The position numbers and the translations under genes are program-made. Source: Leptospira sp. (GTDB lineage Bacteria > Spirochaetota > Leptospiria > Leptospirales > Leptospiraceae). From it: 6,397 bases of DNA. The notes under the pieces were generated by a model. That model had not been told where the DNA came from. It did not search any database and saw nothing but the letters and a program-made list of their open reading frames with translations. Positions 1 to 6,342 of this stretch are shown in pieces. How positions within the stretch are numbered: position 1 is the first letter of the stretch; every line of letters begins with the position of its first letter. The DNA lies in the NCBI GenBank assembly GCA_021413405.1, contig JAIOQL010000335.1:1-6397 (forward strand), given 5' to 3'.

Positions 1-1
1 A

Positions 2-829
2 ACAGGTATACTGGACAGCCTGCTCGATTATGGATATGAATATGCGTTTATTTCCAATGGTGATAATCTTGGAGCTACAGTTGAGCCATTCATCCTGGAA
101 TATCTTATGGCAGAAAATCTTGAATTTGCGATGGAAATGACACCGAAAACTCTGGCAGATATAAAAGGTGGGGCCATCTACAGAAAGACCCGGAACGGTA
201 AGTTTCTCGGACTTGAACTTCTGGAAACTGCCCAGGTTCCAGTTGAGCATGAGCATGAATTTTCAGGGATGGGGAAATTTAGAACATTCTCTACAAATAA
301 TCTTTGGATAAGTCTGAAAGCCTTAAAGAGGAGAATGCAAAAAAGTTCGCTCCAGCTTGCATTGATTGTGAATCCAAAAATTATTGATGGGCAGGAGGTT
401 CTACAGCTTGAAACAGCTATGGGATCTGCAATTGGAAGTTTTGAAAGAACAAAAGGAATCATTATTCCAAGAGACCGGTTTGCCCTAGTGAAAAAATGCG
501 AGGACTACCTGATCCGGCGCTCTGATGCATATGTCCTGAACGCAGATTTTTCGTTAACAATGACTCCAGCCAGAAAAAAAGCAGGATTGGATGAGGTACT
601 TGTTTCCCTTGATGATCAATTCTACAAAAAACTGAAGGGTTTTGAAAATCTTCTAAAGCAATATCCGTCTTTAGAATTCACAAAGTCTCTTCGAGTTGAA
701 GGGGAAATAGAATTTGATATGCGCGTCAAGATAACCGGCGACGTTTCATTTAAAAATGAGACAGGTAAAAAGCAAACAATTTCTTCTCTAAGGAGAAGCG
801 AATTCAAAGACGAAGAAGTAAATTTTTAA
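2..829 (+). CDS. UTP--glucose-1-phosphate uridylyltransferase, eukaryotic-type UDPGP family (5' partial)
   Basis: This enzyme makes UDP-glucose from UTP and glucose-1-phosphate in the cytoplasm, feeding polysaccharide and glycolipid synthesis. The frame is open from base 2, so the first ATG at 107 is internal and 275 residues are visible. UDPGP-family motifs in order, numbered from the first visible residue: SNGDNLGA (18-25), DIKGG (53-57), LLETAQVP (73-80), FSTNNLW (96-102), LQLETAMGSAI (134-144) and PRDRFALVK (156-164). The tail (about 220-255, SLRVEGEIEF...VKITGDVSF) has the hexapeptide-like rhythm of the C-terminal beta-helix of eukaryotic UGPases. Family members have roughly 470 residues, so about 40% is missing, including the N-terminal nucleotide-binding loop. 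It is unlike bacterial GalU, which belongs to a different family. The visible part shows no frameshift or missing motif. Its neighbours give no functional link. Confidence 0.93.
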   Translation, partial: TGILDSLLDYGYEYAFISNGDNLGATVEPFILEYLMAENLEFAMEMTPKTLADIKGGAIYRKTRNGKFLGLELLETAQVPVEHEHEFSGMGKFRTFSTNNLWISLKALKRRMQKSSLQLALIVNPKIIDGQEVLQLETAMGSAIGSFERTKGIIIPRDRFALVKKCEDYLIRRSDAYVLNADFSLTMTPARKKAGLDEVLVSLDDQFYKKLKGFENLLKQYPSLEFTKSLRVEGEIEFDMRVKITGDVSFKNETGKKQTISSLRRSEFKDEEVNF

Positions 830-843
830 ATTCACGCTTTTTT
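796..843 (+). terminator. Possible AT-rich intrinsic terminator of the uridylyltransferase gene
   Basis: AAGCG (796-800) plus AATT (801-804) can pair with AATT (829-832) plus CGCTT (835-839), with a two-base bulge and a loop of about 24 bases. An alternative smaller hairpin pairs GTAAATT (818-824) with AATTCAC (829-835), with one mismatch. Both are followed by a run of six T (838-843). The stop codon lies inside the structure. The stems are weak and AT-rich, so this is only a plausible terminator. Confidence 0.35.
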
Positions 844-870
844 GAAACAAAATGCAAAAATCTTCAGAAT
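842..870 (+). promoter_or_regulatory. Weak candidate sigma-70-type promoter for the DUF1564 gene
   Basis: TTGAAA (842-847, 5 of 6 to TTGACA) is followed after 17 bases by CAGAAT (865-870, 4 of 6 to TATAAT). It lies about 70 bases upstream of the ATG at 939. In AT-rich DNA such matches arise easily by chance, and the -35 overlaps the T-run of the preceding possible terminator. Confidence 0.2.
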
Positions 871-938
871 TCAGGAAAAAAAGCATACTTTTTTAAGAAA
901 ACACAATCACAAATGAAAGTTTTTTACCTGATTAATTT

Positions 939-1634
939 ATGAAGAAAGATAAATCAGTTGTATCATCGTTTTCTTATTCGAGCCGGTTATTCCATGAATT
1001 GTTGACATCTTCGAATTTTGGAATCCCAGAAAGGCTTGTTCCAGAATTAAATATACGAATAAAAAAGCATAAAAAACTAAGACTTTACCTCAGTTTCTTA
1101 CTAAACCGGTTGAGGTCTGGAAAGTTTCGGCAGCGCCTTCCAGTTTTTATTGGGCCTAAATTGCAATTTCAGAAAGCAGGGCAGCATTTGGTAAATTTCC
1201 AATTTCGGCCCTATTCTAAAGACTGGACAGAGTTAATGTTGTTGGCACGAGCCCGGGGAGCATCTGCAAATCTGATATTCATTACTTTAGTTGAGTTTGA
1301 TTTGAACGAACGCGAAGAATCAAATGTCTCTGAACTATTGGAAGAACCGGTTTATGGAAGCGGGTTTTATTTTTTGGACGGAGTTCCTACCATTTTTACA
1401 AAGACCAGCGTTTCAATCCCAGCCAATAATATTAAAAAATCCGCATTCACACCGGCCTTCAAAAAAATCTGCTATTCGTCGCTCGGTAGCGCATCAATCA
1501 TGAACCCAAAAAAAGAGGGTCTCAAATCCCAACGGAATAATTATATTTCAGAAAAGAATCGCCCGGAAAATTTTCCCGGGACGATTAGATTAAACACTAT
1601 TCTTTCAGAAAGGATAGTTCCCCTTTTTCATTGA
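939..1634 (+). CDS. DUF1564 family protein (Leptospira paralogous family), function unknown
   Basis: A 231-residue protein with no signal peptide or membrane segment, so probably cytoplasmic. Residues about 25-155 resemble DUF1564: an IPERLVPEL segment (29-37), a basic helix with LSFLLNRLR (51-59), the core FQFRPYSKDWTELMLLARARG (87-107) with helix SANLIFITLVEFDL (109-122), and GVPT (148-151). The core reads as a beta-strand, a helix, a G-x-S turn and a second helix, which resembles a ribbon-helix-helix DNA-binding fold. That is my inference, not a known family function. The ATG at 939 is the first possible start, because an in-frame TAA sits at 933-935. No Shine-Dalgarno site is visible. From memory, paralogues end soon after GVPT, but here another ~80 residues follow. 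The last part reads through a hairpin (residues 207-216) and overlaps the opposing protease gene by 38 bases, so the C-terminal ~50-60 residues may be recent read-through sequence. Confidence 0.72.
   Translation: MKKDKSVVSSFSYSSRLFHELLTSSNFGIPERLVPELNIRIKKHKKLRLYLSFLLNRLRSGKFRQRLPVFIGPKLQFQKAGQHLVNFQFRPYSKDWTELMLLARARGASANLIFITLVEFDLNEREESNVSELLEEPVYGSGFYFLDGVPTIFTKTSVSIPANNIKKSAFTPAFKKICYSSLGSASIMNPKKEGLKSQRNNYISEKNRPENFPGTIRLNTILSERIVPLFH
1557..1586 (-). terminator. Intrinsic terminator of the protease gene / exbB operon
   Basis: AATCG-CCCGG (1557-1566) pairs with CCGGG-CGATT (1576-1580 and 1582-1586), with one bulged A at 1581. This gives a ten-base-pair stem with a nine-base loop. On the minus strand it begins 10 bases after the protease stop codon and is followed by a broken T-tract (ATTCTTTTC). 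Nothing resembling a T-tract follows it on the plus strand, so it serves the leftward genes. It sits within the 3' part of the plus-strand DUF1564 frame. Confidence 0.7.
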
Positions 1635-4011
1635 TAATCGCTTTATCCTTAACTTGGACAGCAAGTCCGTCTTCACTCGAATTTAATTTGATTTTCATTT
1701 TACCGTCGATTTCAATTTCCGGTGAATCCTGAACATATTTCCCTTCGAAAGTTTTTTTCTTATCAAGCTTCACAGTGTAGGAAGTATTGTCATCTTTTGC
1801 TTCAATCTCAAGAACAACGTTTTTAACCTGAGATTTTCCGTCCCACTGCATCGCAGTCCATGTTCCCTTAAATCTTTCCAGTTTTGAATCGCCACCGAAA
1901 GCCCTTTTCTTACCCGAAGTCTTTGGAGTTGAAAACACTATACTAACAGGTTTTGATTTATCTCCTTCTCCACCGAGTTCCGTTTTGGAAGTCATCGCAT
2001 AGAGATAGAGAATATTTTCACCCGGTAGCGGGAAACTATAAGAAGTGTCCTTTGCATTCAGGCTAGTAATCGGACTCCATTCCTTTTCACCTAACTTCTT
2101 TTGCCAGATCGTATTCTGATCAGATCCTTCTACACTTTTCCAGGTCATCCGGATGGTTTTTGTTTTCTTATCCAGTTCTGCAGCAATTTCTCTTGGAGCA
2201 TCGAGCTTCGTTCCCCCACGTTTCAGGTTTGGGTCGCAATATCCAAATGCATATTTTGAATACGAACTCCAAAAACCTTCTTTATTTCCTGCAGAGACTG
2301 CATAATAAACTTTTCCTTTTGGAACAGTTGCGTCGTCAAAATTCTCAGTATTAACACTCTTTAGTTTTTCCCATCTGTTTTTTACATATCTAAATACAAA
2401 ATAGGACGTTGCATTCGGAACTTTTTTCCATTTCAATGCTACTTTATCTTTATAAACACCGCGGGTTGCTTCGAGGTTCTGCGGCGGCTCAGGTTTGATA
2501 ATTTTGGAAGTTCTTCCAAAAACCGCATCTGAAATCAATCCTGTTGTTCCTTTGTTCACTCCTGCTACAGTGTATGTCTCACTTCCTCCATTTTTTGCTG
2601 CAGTCTTGTCTTCGAAAGCTGGTTTGTCCGATTTACCTATCGATTTATAGGATTTTGATTTACCATCATACCGGAATATCTGGTAACCCGTTACATTTTC
2701 AAGAGGCTCCCACTCGAGAGAAATCTTATCATAAAATTTCCCGTCCGTCGCGGTAATAGAAGCAATTTTTGCAGGGACTTCCTGTTTTACAGGCTTTGAA
2801 TAACCTACTGTATACCCTTCCGTGAGATCCGAAATTTTTTCGTCCGAAGAAATAGACGCGAGCTTATAGTTATAAGAAGTTTCATCATCCACTCCAGTAT
2901 CCTCGAACGAAGTATTGTGGGATAATCCAACTTTAGAATATTTCTTTTCTCCCGGAGATTGCCTGTGAATTTCATATCCTACTGCATTCGCAACTTTCGT
3001 CCAGGTTAGTACAATTTTTTTGGAATAGTTGCCACTGCTTGCCTGGAATTCAGCTGGTGGAGAAATATCATCTGATTCCTCTGCATCCGGCTTCGTGTTA
3101 TTAGCTGTAGAATCCGTTCCCGGCTCTGTAGTCTCAGCAGGGCCTGAATCCGCAGTGATATTTGGATCGATTTCATCAACCAGTACGAAACCACCCATCC
3201 CCATTCTCTGGAACCATTTGTAATCTATGTATCCAAATCCTTTGTCTCCCCAATACTCAGACCAAGAGTTAATGAATTTGAAAGCACCCATTGAATCATC
3301 ATATCCAACTATTGTAATGGCATGACCTCCAAGCGCTTTTCCTCCGGCAGATTTATAGATTTCCTTCCCTTTCATCTGATAGAAATTTTCGTAAACCATT
3401 ATCCCGGTTACAACCGGACGACCCATAGAAAGCTGATTCTTGAAATCGTTCAGCTCAGAAACTTTTAAACTCAAGATTTCCTTTCCTTTGAATTTTGATG
3501 CGGCCTTAAATGCATCATCGGAAGGTTGAGTTTTATAATCCGCCTCTTTGTAGGGCATTGCATTCCATGGCGCAACGCCTTTTGCGACGACAAGTCTCAA
3601 AGCTTCATAGGGGCTTGAGCCATCGTCTCTCCCACCATTTATCTGGTTATAAATAAACGCTGGAGAAAAAACATGGTCGTAATCAACGGTTGAATCGGAG
3701 GTTTTGTATTTCCATTTAATTTTGTCTTTTCTCTCTACATATTCCTGGTATGATTTTAATGCATACGCGATGGACCAGGCGACACAGCTGCCCTGTCTTC
3801 CCTGATTTCCAACTGGTGGCATAAGTTCAGAAAGATCTGCTGAACTCGAAAGCGACCTGTATCTTACATTATTAGGATTCGCTTTTTTCACGGAAGCAAC
3901 AAGATCGGGATCATCCTGTTTCATCCCCATGCTAACGGAAGAAGGATCAAATCCTTGTGCGTTAAGTGACACCGCAAAAAATACAAAAAGAACTGTTATT
4001 ATTTTTTTCAT
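1597..4011 (-). CDS. Secreted papain-family (C1A) cysteine protease with four fibronectin-III-like repeats
   Basis: An 804-residue exported peptidase predicted to hydrolyse peptide bonds by a thiol mechanism. Residues 1-18 form a signal peptide (MKK, hydrophobic core, LNA|QG) with no lipobox. The catalytic domain spans about 60-282: Q70 (oxyanion hole) and C76 in GNQGRQGSCVAWS, H230 in GGHAITIVGYDD, and N248 in FINSWSEYWG. All four papain catalytic residues are present. Only about 45 residues separate the signal peptide from the catalytic domain, so there is no long inhibitory propeptide. The only other cysteine is C592, so the papain disulfides are absent. A Thr/Glu/Asp-rich linker (283-317) leads to FN3-like units at about 318-405, 412-500, 508-590 and 604-695; the last is the most divergent. 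A beta-rich C-terminal domain (about 708-804, FKGTWTAMQWDG...) is not one I recognise. AGGAG lies six bases before the ATG, and the gap to the preceding gene is 17 bases. Substrate and final location (periplasm, surface or medium) cannot be told. Confidence 0.9.
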   Translation of the reverse strand: MKKIITVLFVFFAVSLNAQGFDPSSVSMGMKQDDPDLVASVKKANPNNVRYRSLSSSADLSELMPPVGNQGRQGSCVAWSIAYALKSYQEYVERKDKIKWKYKTSDSTVDYDHVFSPAFIYNQINGGRDDGSSPYEALRLVVAKGVAPWNAMPYKEADYKTQPSDDAFKAASKFKGKEILSLKVSELNDFKNQLSMGRPVVTGIMVYENFYQMKGKEIYKSAGGKALGGHAITIVGYDDSMGAFKFINSWSEYWGDKGFGYIDYKWFQRMGMGGFVLVDEIDPNITADSGPAETTEPGTDSTANNTKPDAEESDDISPPAEFQASSGNYSKKIVLTWTKVANAVGYEIHRQSPGEKKYSKVGLSHNTSFEDTGVDDETSYNYKLASISSDEKISDLTEGYTVGYSKPVKQEVPAKIASITATDGKFYDKISLEWEPLENVTGYQIFRYDGKSKSYKSIGKSDKPAFEDKTAAKNGGSETYTVAGVNKGTTGLISDAVFGRTSKIIKPEPPQNLEATRGVYKDKVALKWKKVPNATSYFVFRYVKNRWEKLKSVNTENFDDATVPKGKVYYAVSAGNKEGFWSSYSKYAFGYCDPNLKRGGTKLDAPREIAAELDKKTKTIRMTWKSVEGSDQNTIWQKKLGEKEWSPITSLNAKDTSYSFPLPGENILYLYAMTSKTELGGEGDKSKPVSIVFSTPKTSGKKRAFGGDSKLERFKGTWTAMQWDGKSQVKNVVLEIEAKDDNTSYTVKLDKKKTFEGKYVQDSPEIEIDGKMKIKLNSSEDGLAVQVKDKAIINEKGELSFLKE

Positions 4012-4028
4012 CTTTTTCTCCTGATGGT

Positions 4029-4463
4029 TTATTTTGAAAGTATTACAAGTTTGTCTTCAAGTTCCCGCGACCATTCCCTGAAAGCAAAGGGATGTGGCTC
4101 ATAAAGAGAAATAATTTCGGATTCTTTGCCTGATGAATCTTTTACCTTTTTTCTGATATAGAAAATGATATATTCCCCTTCCGGTGGAGCTGCGCGGAGC
4201 CATTTCCCGAGGACTTCCGGAAAAACAATGAAGGCAAGATTAAATTTTTGAGGAAGTTTCCCGTTTTTTTTATATGCTTTGAGTATTTCGGTTTCTGCAG
4301 AAACTGAGATCGTATTTGTCGAAAGCTGATTTTGCTTCACATTTGATATTTTAGATTTTGCAATGAAATCTGATTCCTTAACAAGTTCCTCGATTGATGG
4401 CGGCGTCGGAAGTGCCATGACCGGAAATACAGAAAGTAAAAGTATGCAAAGGGATTTGGACAT
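4029..4463 (-). CDS. Small exported protein of unknown function
   Basis: I do not recognise this 144-residue protein. Residues 1-17 look like a signal peptide (hydrophobic run CILLLSVFPV, then VMA|LP). The only cysteine, C6, is too early for a lipoprotein box, so the mature protein should be soluble in the periplasm or released. The mature part begins with IEELVKESDFIAKSKISNV (24-42), then alternating strands ISVSAETEILKAY (52-64), FNLAFIVF (74-81), GEYIIFYIRKK (96-106) and EIISLYEPHPFAF (116-128). The order 'residue-in-membrane-of-doubt, V-x-V strand, E-LK, then G-E-Y-I-I-F' recalls small secreted beta-barrel proteins of the 'ESDFIA...V.E.LK' type found in many bacteria, but this is only a resemblance by eye. 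AGGAG lies six bases before the ATG. It sits between tonB and the protease gene (54 and 17 base gaps), so it is probably co-transcribed and may act with the protease, for example as a partner or inhibitor. That role is speculation. Confidence 0.8.
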   Translation of the reverse strand: MSKSLCILLLSVFPVMALPTPPSIEELVKESDFIAKSKISNVKQNQLSTNTISVSAETEILKAYKKNGKLPQKFNLAFIVFPEVLGKWLRAAPPEGEYIIFYIRKKVKDSSGKESEIISLYEPHPFAFREWSRELEDKLVILSK

Positions 4464-4478
4464 TATTTTCTCCTAAAC

Positions 4479-4509
4479 TATATACTATTTGGAATTAAAA
4501 ACCTTTCAA
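4479..4509 (-). promoter_or_regulatory. Weak candidate internal promoter before the small exported gene
   Basis: On the minus strand, TTGAAA (4509-4504) is followed after 19 bases by TATATA (4484-4479), each 5 of 6 to consensus. It lies in the 54-base gap after tonB, the largest gap in the gene cluster. The spacing is longer than ideal. If real, it would let the two exported-protein genes be expressed apart from exbB-exbD-tonB. Confidence 0.2.
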
Positions 4510-4517
4510 GGATAATT

Positions 4518-5231
4518 TCATTCATCAAGACTGAAACTGACAGGGACACGGTGACTCATTTTGGTGGGTTTCCCGGCAACATATCCCGGAGAGAACCTCG
4601 CGAGGTTTATGATCTTTATTGCTGCTTCGTCAAATCCGTAGCCTGCCTTACCGGAAACAACTTTTGCACTCATAAGCTTTCCATCTGAATCAATCTGGCA
4701 AAGAACAACTACTATCTTGTTCGTAATATTTGCTGCCTTTGCCTGGGCAGGAAAAAATTGTTTGAGATCAAAATCAATTATGGGAGTCGGAACCTTGTCA
4801 CCGTTATAGGAAAAAAGATACCCGTCCTTGTCTGTCCCGTTTCCGGAAACCGCGTTCGGATTGATATCCTCATTGCTTGGATCATCCGCATTTTTATTGG
4901 AACCCTCCACCCATTCATGCTTTTCCACTGGAGCAGGACTTGAAGTTCCGCCGATCAGTTCCGGTGGGATTTCCTGGAAATCAACATCTACGTTCTGCGT
5001 ATTCAGATCATCCGAAGAAATTTCGCTCGGGAGTGTAGCAATATAATAAGTTCCGTAAACGGTAACATGGAGAAAGAGCGAACCGTAAAGACAGAGTGTG
5101 AACAGATCCGCCGCTTTGATTTTTGTATAAATCAGGGCCAGAAAATATTTCATTCTCTCCTGGATGCCCGCCGATTCCGGCTCTGGTGTTTCAGAAGATG
5201 ATGCGAATTTTTTTACAGCAACTTTTTTCAT
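4518..5231 (-). CDS. tonB: TonB-family energy transducer
   Basis: A 237-residue protein that carries energy from the ExbB-ExbD channel across the periplasm to outer-membrane receptors. It has one membrane segment (about 43-66) after a cytoplasmic part of 42 residues, longer than the short N-terminus of E. coli TonB. The membrane helix holds S51-x-x-x-H55, matching the SxxxH motif (S16, H20) that E. coli TonB needs for coupling to ExbB. A polar, acidic linker (about 68-150) lacks the usual Pro-Glu/Pro-Lys repeats. The TonB C-terminal domain occupies about 155-237: FFPAQAKAANI (159-169), VVVLCQIDSDGKLMSAKVV (174-192), GYGFDEAAIKII (197-208) and FSPGYVAGKP (213-222), ending in VPVSFSL. Its ATG overlaps the exbD stop as ATGA and no good Shine-Dalgarno site precedes it, so translation is probably coupled to exbD. 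No receptor gene is in the window, so the transported substrate or energised process is unknown. Confidence 0.9.
   Translation of the reverse strand: MKKVAVKKFASSSETPEPESAGIQERMKYFLALIYTKIKAADLFTLCLYGSLFLHVTVYGTYYIATLPSEISSDDLNTQNVDVDFQEIPPELIGGTSSPAPVEKHEWVEGSNKNADDPSNEDINPNAVSGNGTDKDGYLFSYNGDKVPTPIIDFDLKQFFPAQAKAANITNKIVVVLCQIDSDGKLMSAKVVSGKAGYGFDEAAIKIINLARFSPGYVAGKPTKMSHRVPVSFSLDE
5228..5231 (-). promoter_or_regulatory. ATGA stop-start overlap coupling exbD and tonB
   Basis: On the minus strand the ATG of tonB (5231-5229) shares bases with the TGA of exbD (5230-5228). The bases upstream (CTCTCTCTGTAAAAAA) contain no AGGAG-like site, unlike the exbD, small exported protein and protease genes, which all have one six bases before their ATG. 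This points to re-initiation by ribosomes finishing exbD, keeping the two products in a fixed ratio. Confidence 0.6.
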
Positions 5232-5629
5232 TTTTTTACAGAGAGAGCAATCCTTGTAACTCCGGCTTTCCTGATGAGACCCATCATTTTTGCGATAGAC
5301 CCATAGGATAGCTTCTCATCGGCGGATAACGTCAGTCTCATATTTGGCCGGAATTTGGCATCTCTTGTGAGAGTTTGACTCAATCGTTCCTCCGTAACTT
5401 CCTGACCTTCTAGAATGATCTTCCCGTCCCGTGTCAGCGCAAGCTGTACGGATTGAGCTACGTTCGGATCTGCCGCGGCAACTTTCGGGAGATTTATATT
5501 CACAGATTCTTTTTTCAGGAAATTTGCAGTGACCATAAAGATCACAAGGAGGACGAGAATTACGTCCACCATTGGAGTAATGTTTATATTTCCTATTTCG
5601 TCGTCTTCACCGGATGATTGAATTGCCAT
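5228..5629 (-). CDS. exbD: ExbD/TolR-family biopolymer transport protein
   Basis: A 133-residue subunit of the proton channel that powers TonB. A short cytoplasmic N-terminus is followed by the family signature NITPMVDVILVLLVIFMVTA (16-35), which forms the single membrane helix. D22 aligns with the essential Asp25 of E. coli ExbD. The periplasmic domain starts near 37, with the typical INLPKV (45-50) and a repeat of strand and helix elements (VQLALTRDGKIILEG, MRLTLSADEKLSYG, ITRIALSV-like end). Length is normal for the family. GGAGG (minus strand, 5640-5636) lies six bases before the ATG, within the 11-base gap after exbB. TolR is the alternative, but the TonB-type partner next door favours ExbD. 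Confidence 0.92.
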   Translation of the reverse strand: MAIQSSGEDDEIGNINITPMVDVILVLLVIFMVTANFLKKESVNINLPKVAAADPNVAQSVQLALTRDGKIILEGQEVTEERLSQTLTRDAKFRPNMRLTLSADEKLSYGSIAKMMGLIRKAGVTRIALSVKK

Positions 5630-5640
5630 GATCTGCCTCC

Positions 5641-6276
5641 TTATGAATGACTACGCGCTGAACCCGTTTTTTTTGCGGACTGGCTGGCCAGAATTTCCTT
5701 CGAAAGAATTTCAAGATTTTGCATGATCACTTTCACTTTTTTGGAAAAATAATTATTCACCATTACTACAGGGATAGCGAGAAACAAGCCACCAGCAGTT
5801 GCAAACAGGGCCGTTGAAATTCCTCTCATCACAACCTCTGCACCCGCGTTCCCCAGAGTTCCCAGTCCATTGAAAGCATTGATGACCCCGAGAACCGTTC
5901 CCAGCAGCCCGATGAAAGGGGCATTGTTCCCGAGTGAATTGAGAATAGTCAGACGTTTTTCAAGTCCGATTCTCTCATGGATAATCTGTCCTTCCATGAG
6001 CTCCTGGAGACCGTCATGCCCATCTTTGTAGTGTTCCAGTGAAAGATCAGCAAACCGTGCGTAGACATTTTCGACCGATTGCCTGGAAAATTCCGACGCT
6101 CCATTTATATCTTTTTTTCTTATTTTATCAATCAGGTTTTTAAGAATTGAATCTGTGGATTTTGTATTCCGCTTGAATACGATTGCTCTTTCTGTTCCCA
6201 CAGCGATGGCCAGGATACTGGCTATCAGCATAACTATAAAGATGATTGTTTCCCCGAAGCTTACAAGTGTTTCCAT
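5641..6276 (-). CDS. exbB: ExbB (MotA/TolQ/ExbB proton channel family)
   Basis: A 211-residue inner-membrane subunit that forms the pentameric scaffold around ExbD. Three membrane segments are visible: about 8-28, 112-136 and 152-175. Family motifs are NAPFIGLLGTVLGVINAF (118-135) and GISTALFATAGGLFLAIPVV (152-171). T127 and T160 align by eye with pore-lining Thr148 and Thr181 of E. coli ExbB. The position of E. coli Glu176 is Thr155 here (GISTAL instead of GIAEAL). The cytoplasmic stretch between the first two helices (about 35-110) is charged and helical, as expected. The ATG at 6276 is preceded by AAGGA about 11 bases upstream, a moderate site. It is the first gene of the leftward cluster and is followed 11 bases later by exbD. 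TolQ is possible, but no tolA, tolB or pal is seen. Confidence 0.9.
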   Translation of the reverse strand: METLVSFGETIIFIVMLIASILAIAVGTERAIVFKRNTKSTDSILKNLIDKIRKKDINGASEFSRQSVENVYARFADLSLEHYKDGHDGLQELMEGQIIHERIGLEKRLTILNSLGNNAPFIGLLGTVLGVINAFNGLGTLGNAGAEVVMRGISTALFATAGGLFLAIPVVMVNNYFSKKVKVIMQNLEILSKEILASQSAKKTGSARSHS

Positions 6277-6342
6277 ATTTTCAATTTTCCTTTCTGAGTA
6301 AAATAAATCAAAATGATAATGCTAACTTTCCATAAATTATTG

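Noticed and set aside
178..462. 94-codon minus-strand frame opposite the uridylyltransferase
   Set aside because: It is antisense to clear UDPGP motifs, has no ribosome site and no recognisable protein features.
1484..1545. Stretch with GGTCTCAAATCCC considered as a tRNA T-arm remnant or attachment site
   Set aside because: It lacks the GTTCRA core, no acceptor stem pairs with it, and no integrase or direct repeat is seen.
3006..3194. 62-codon minus-strand frame inside the protease gene
   Set aside because: It is an out-of-frame shadow of the acidic linker and first FN3-like unit.
4758..5046. Two overlapping plus-strand frames opposite tonB
   Set aside because: Both are antisense to the well-supported tonB gene, with unlike-protein composition and no start signals.
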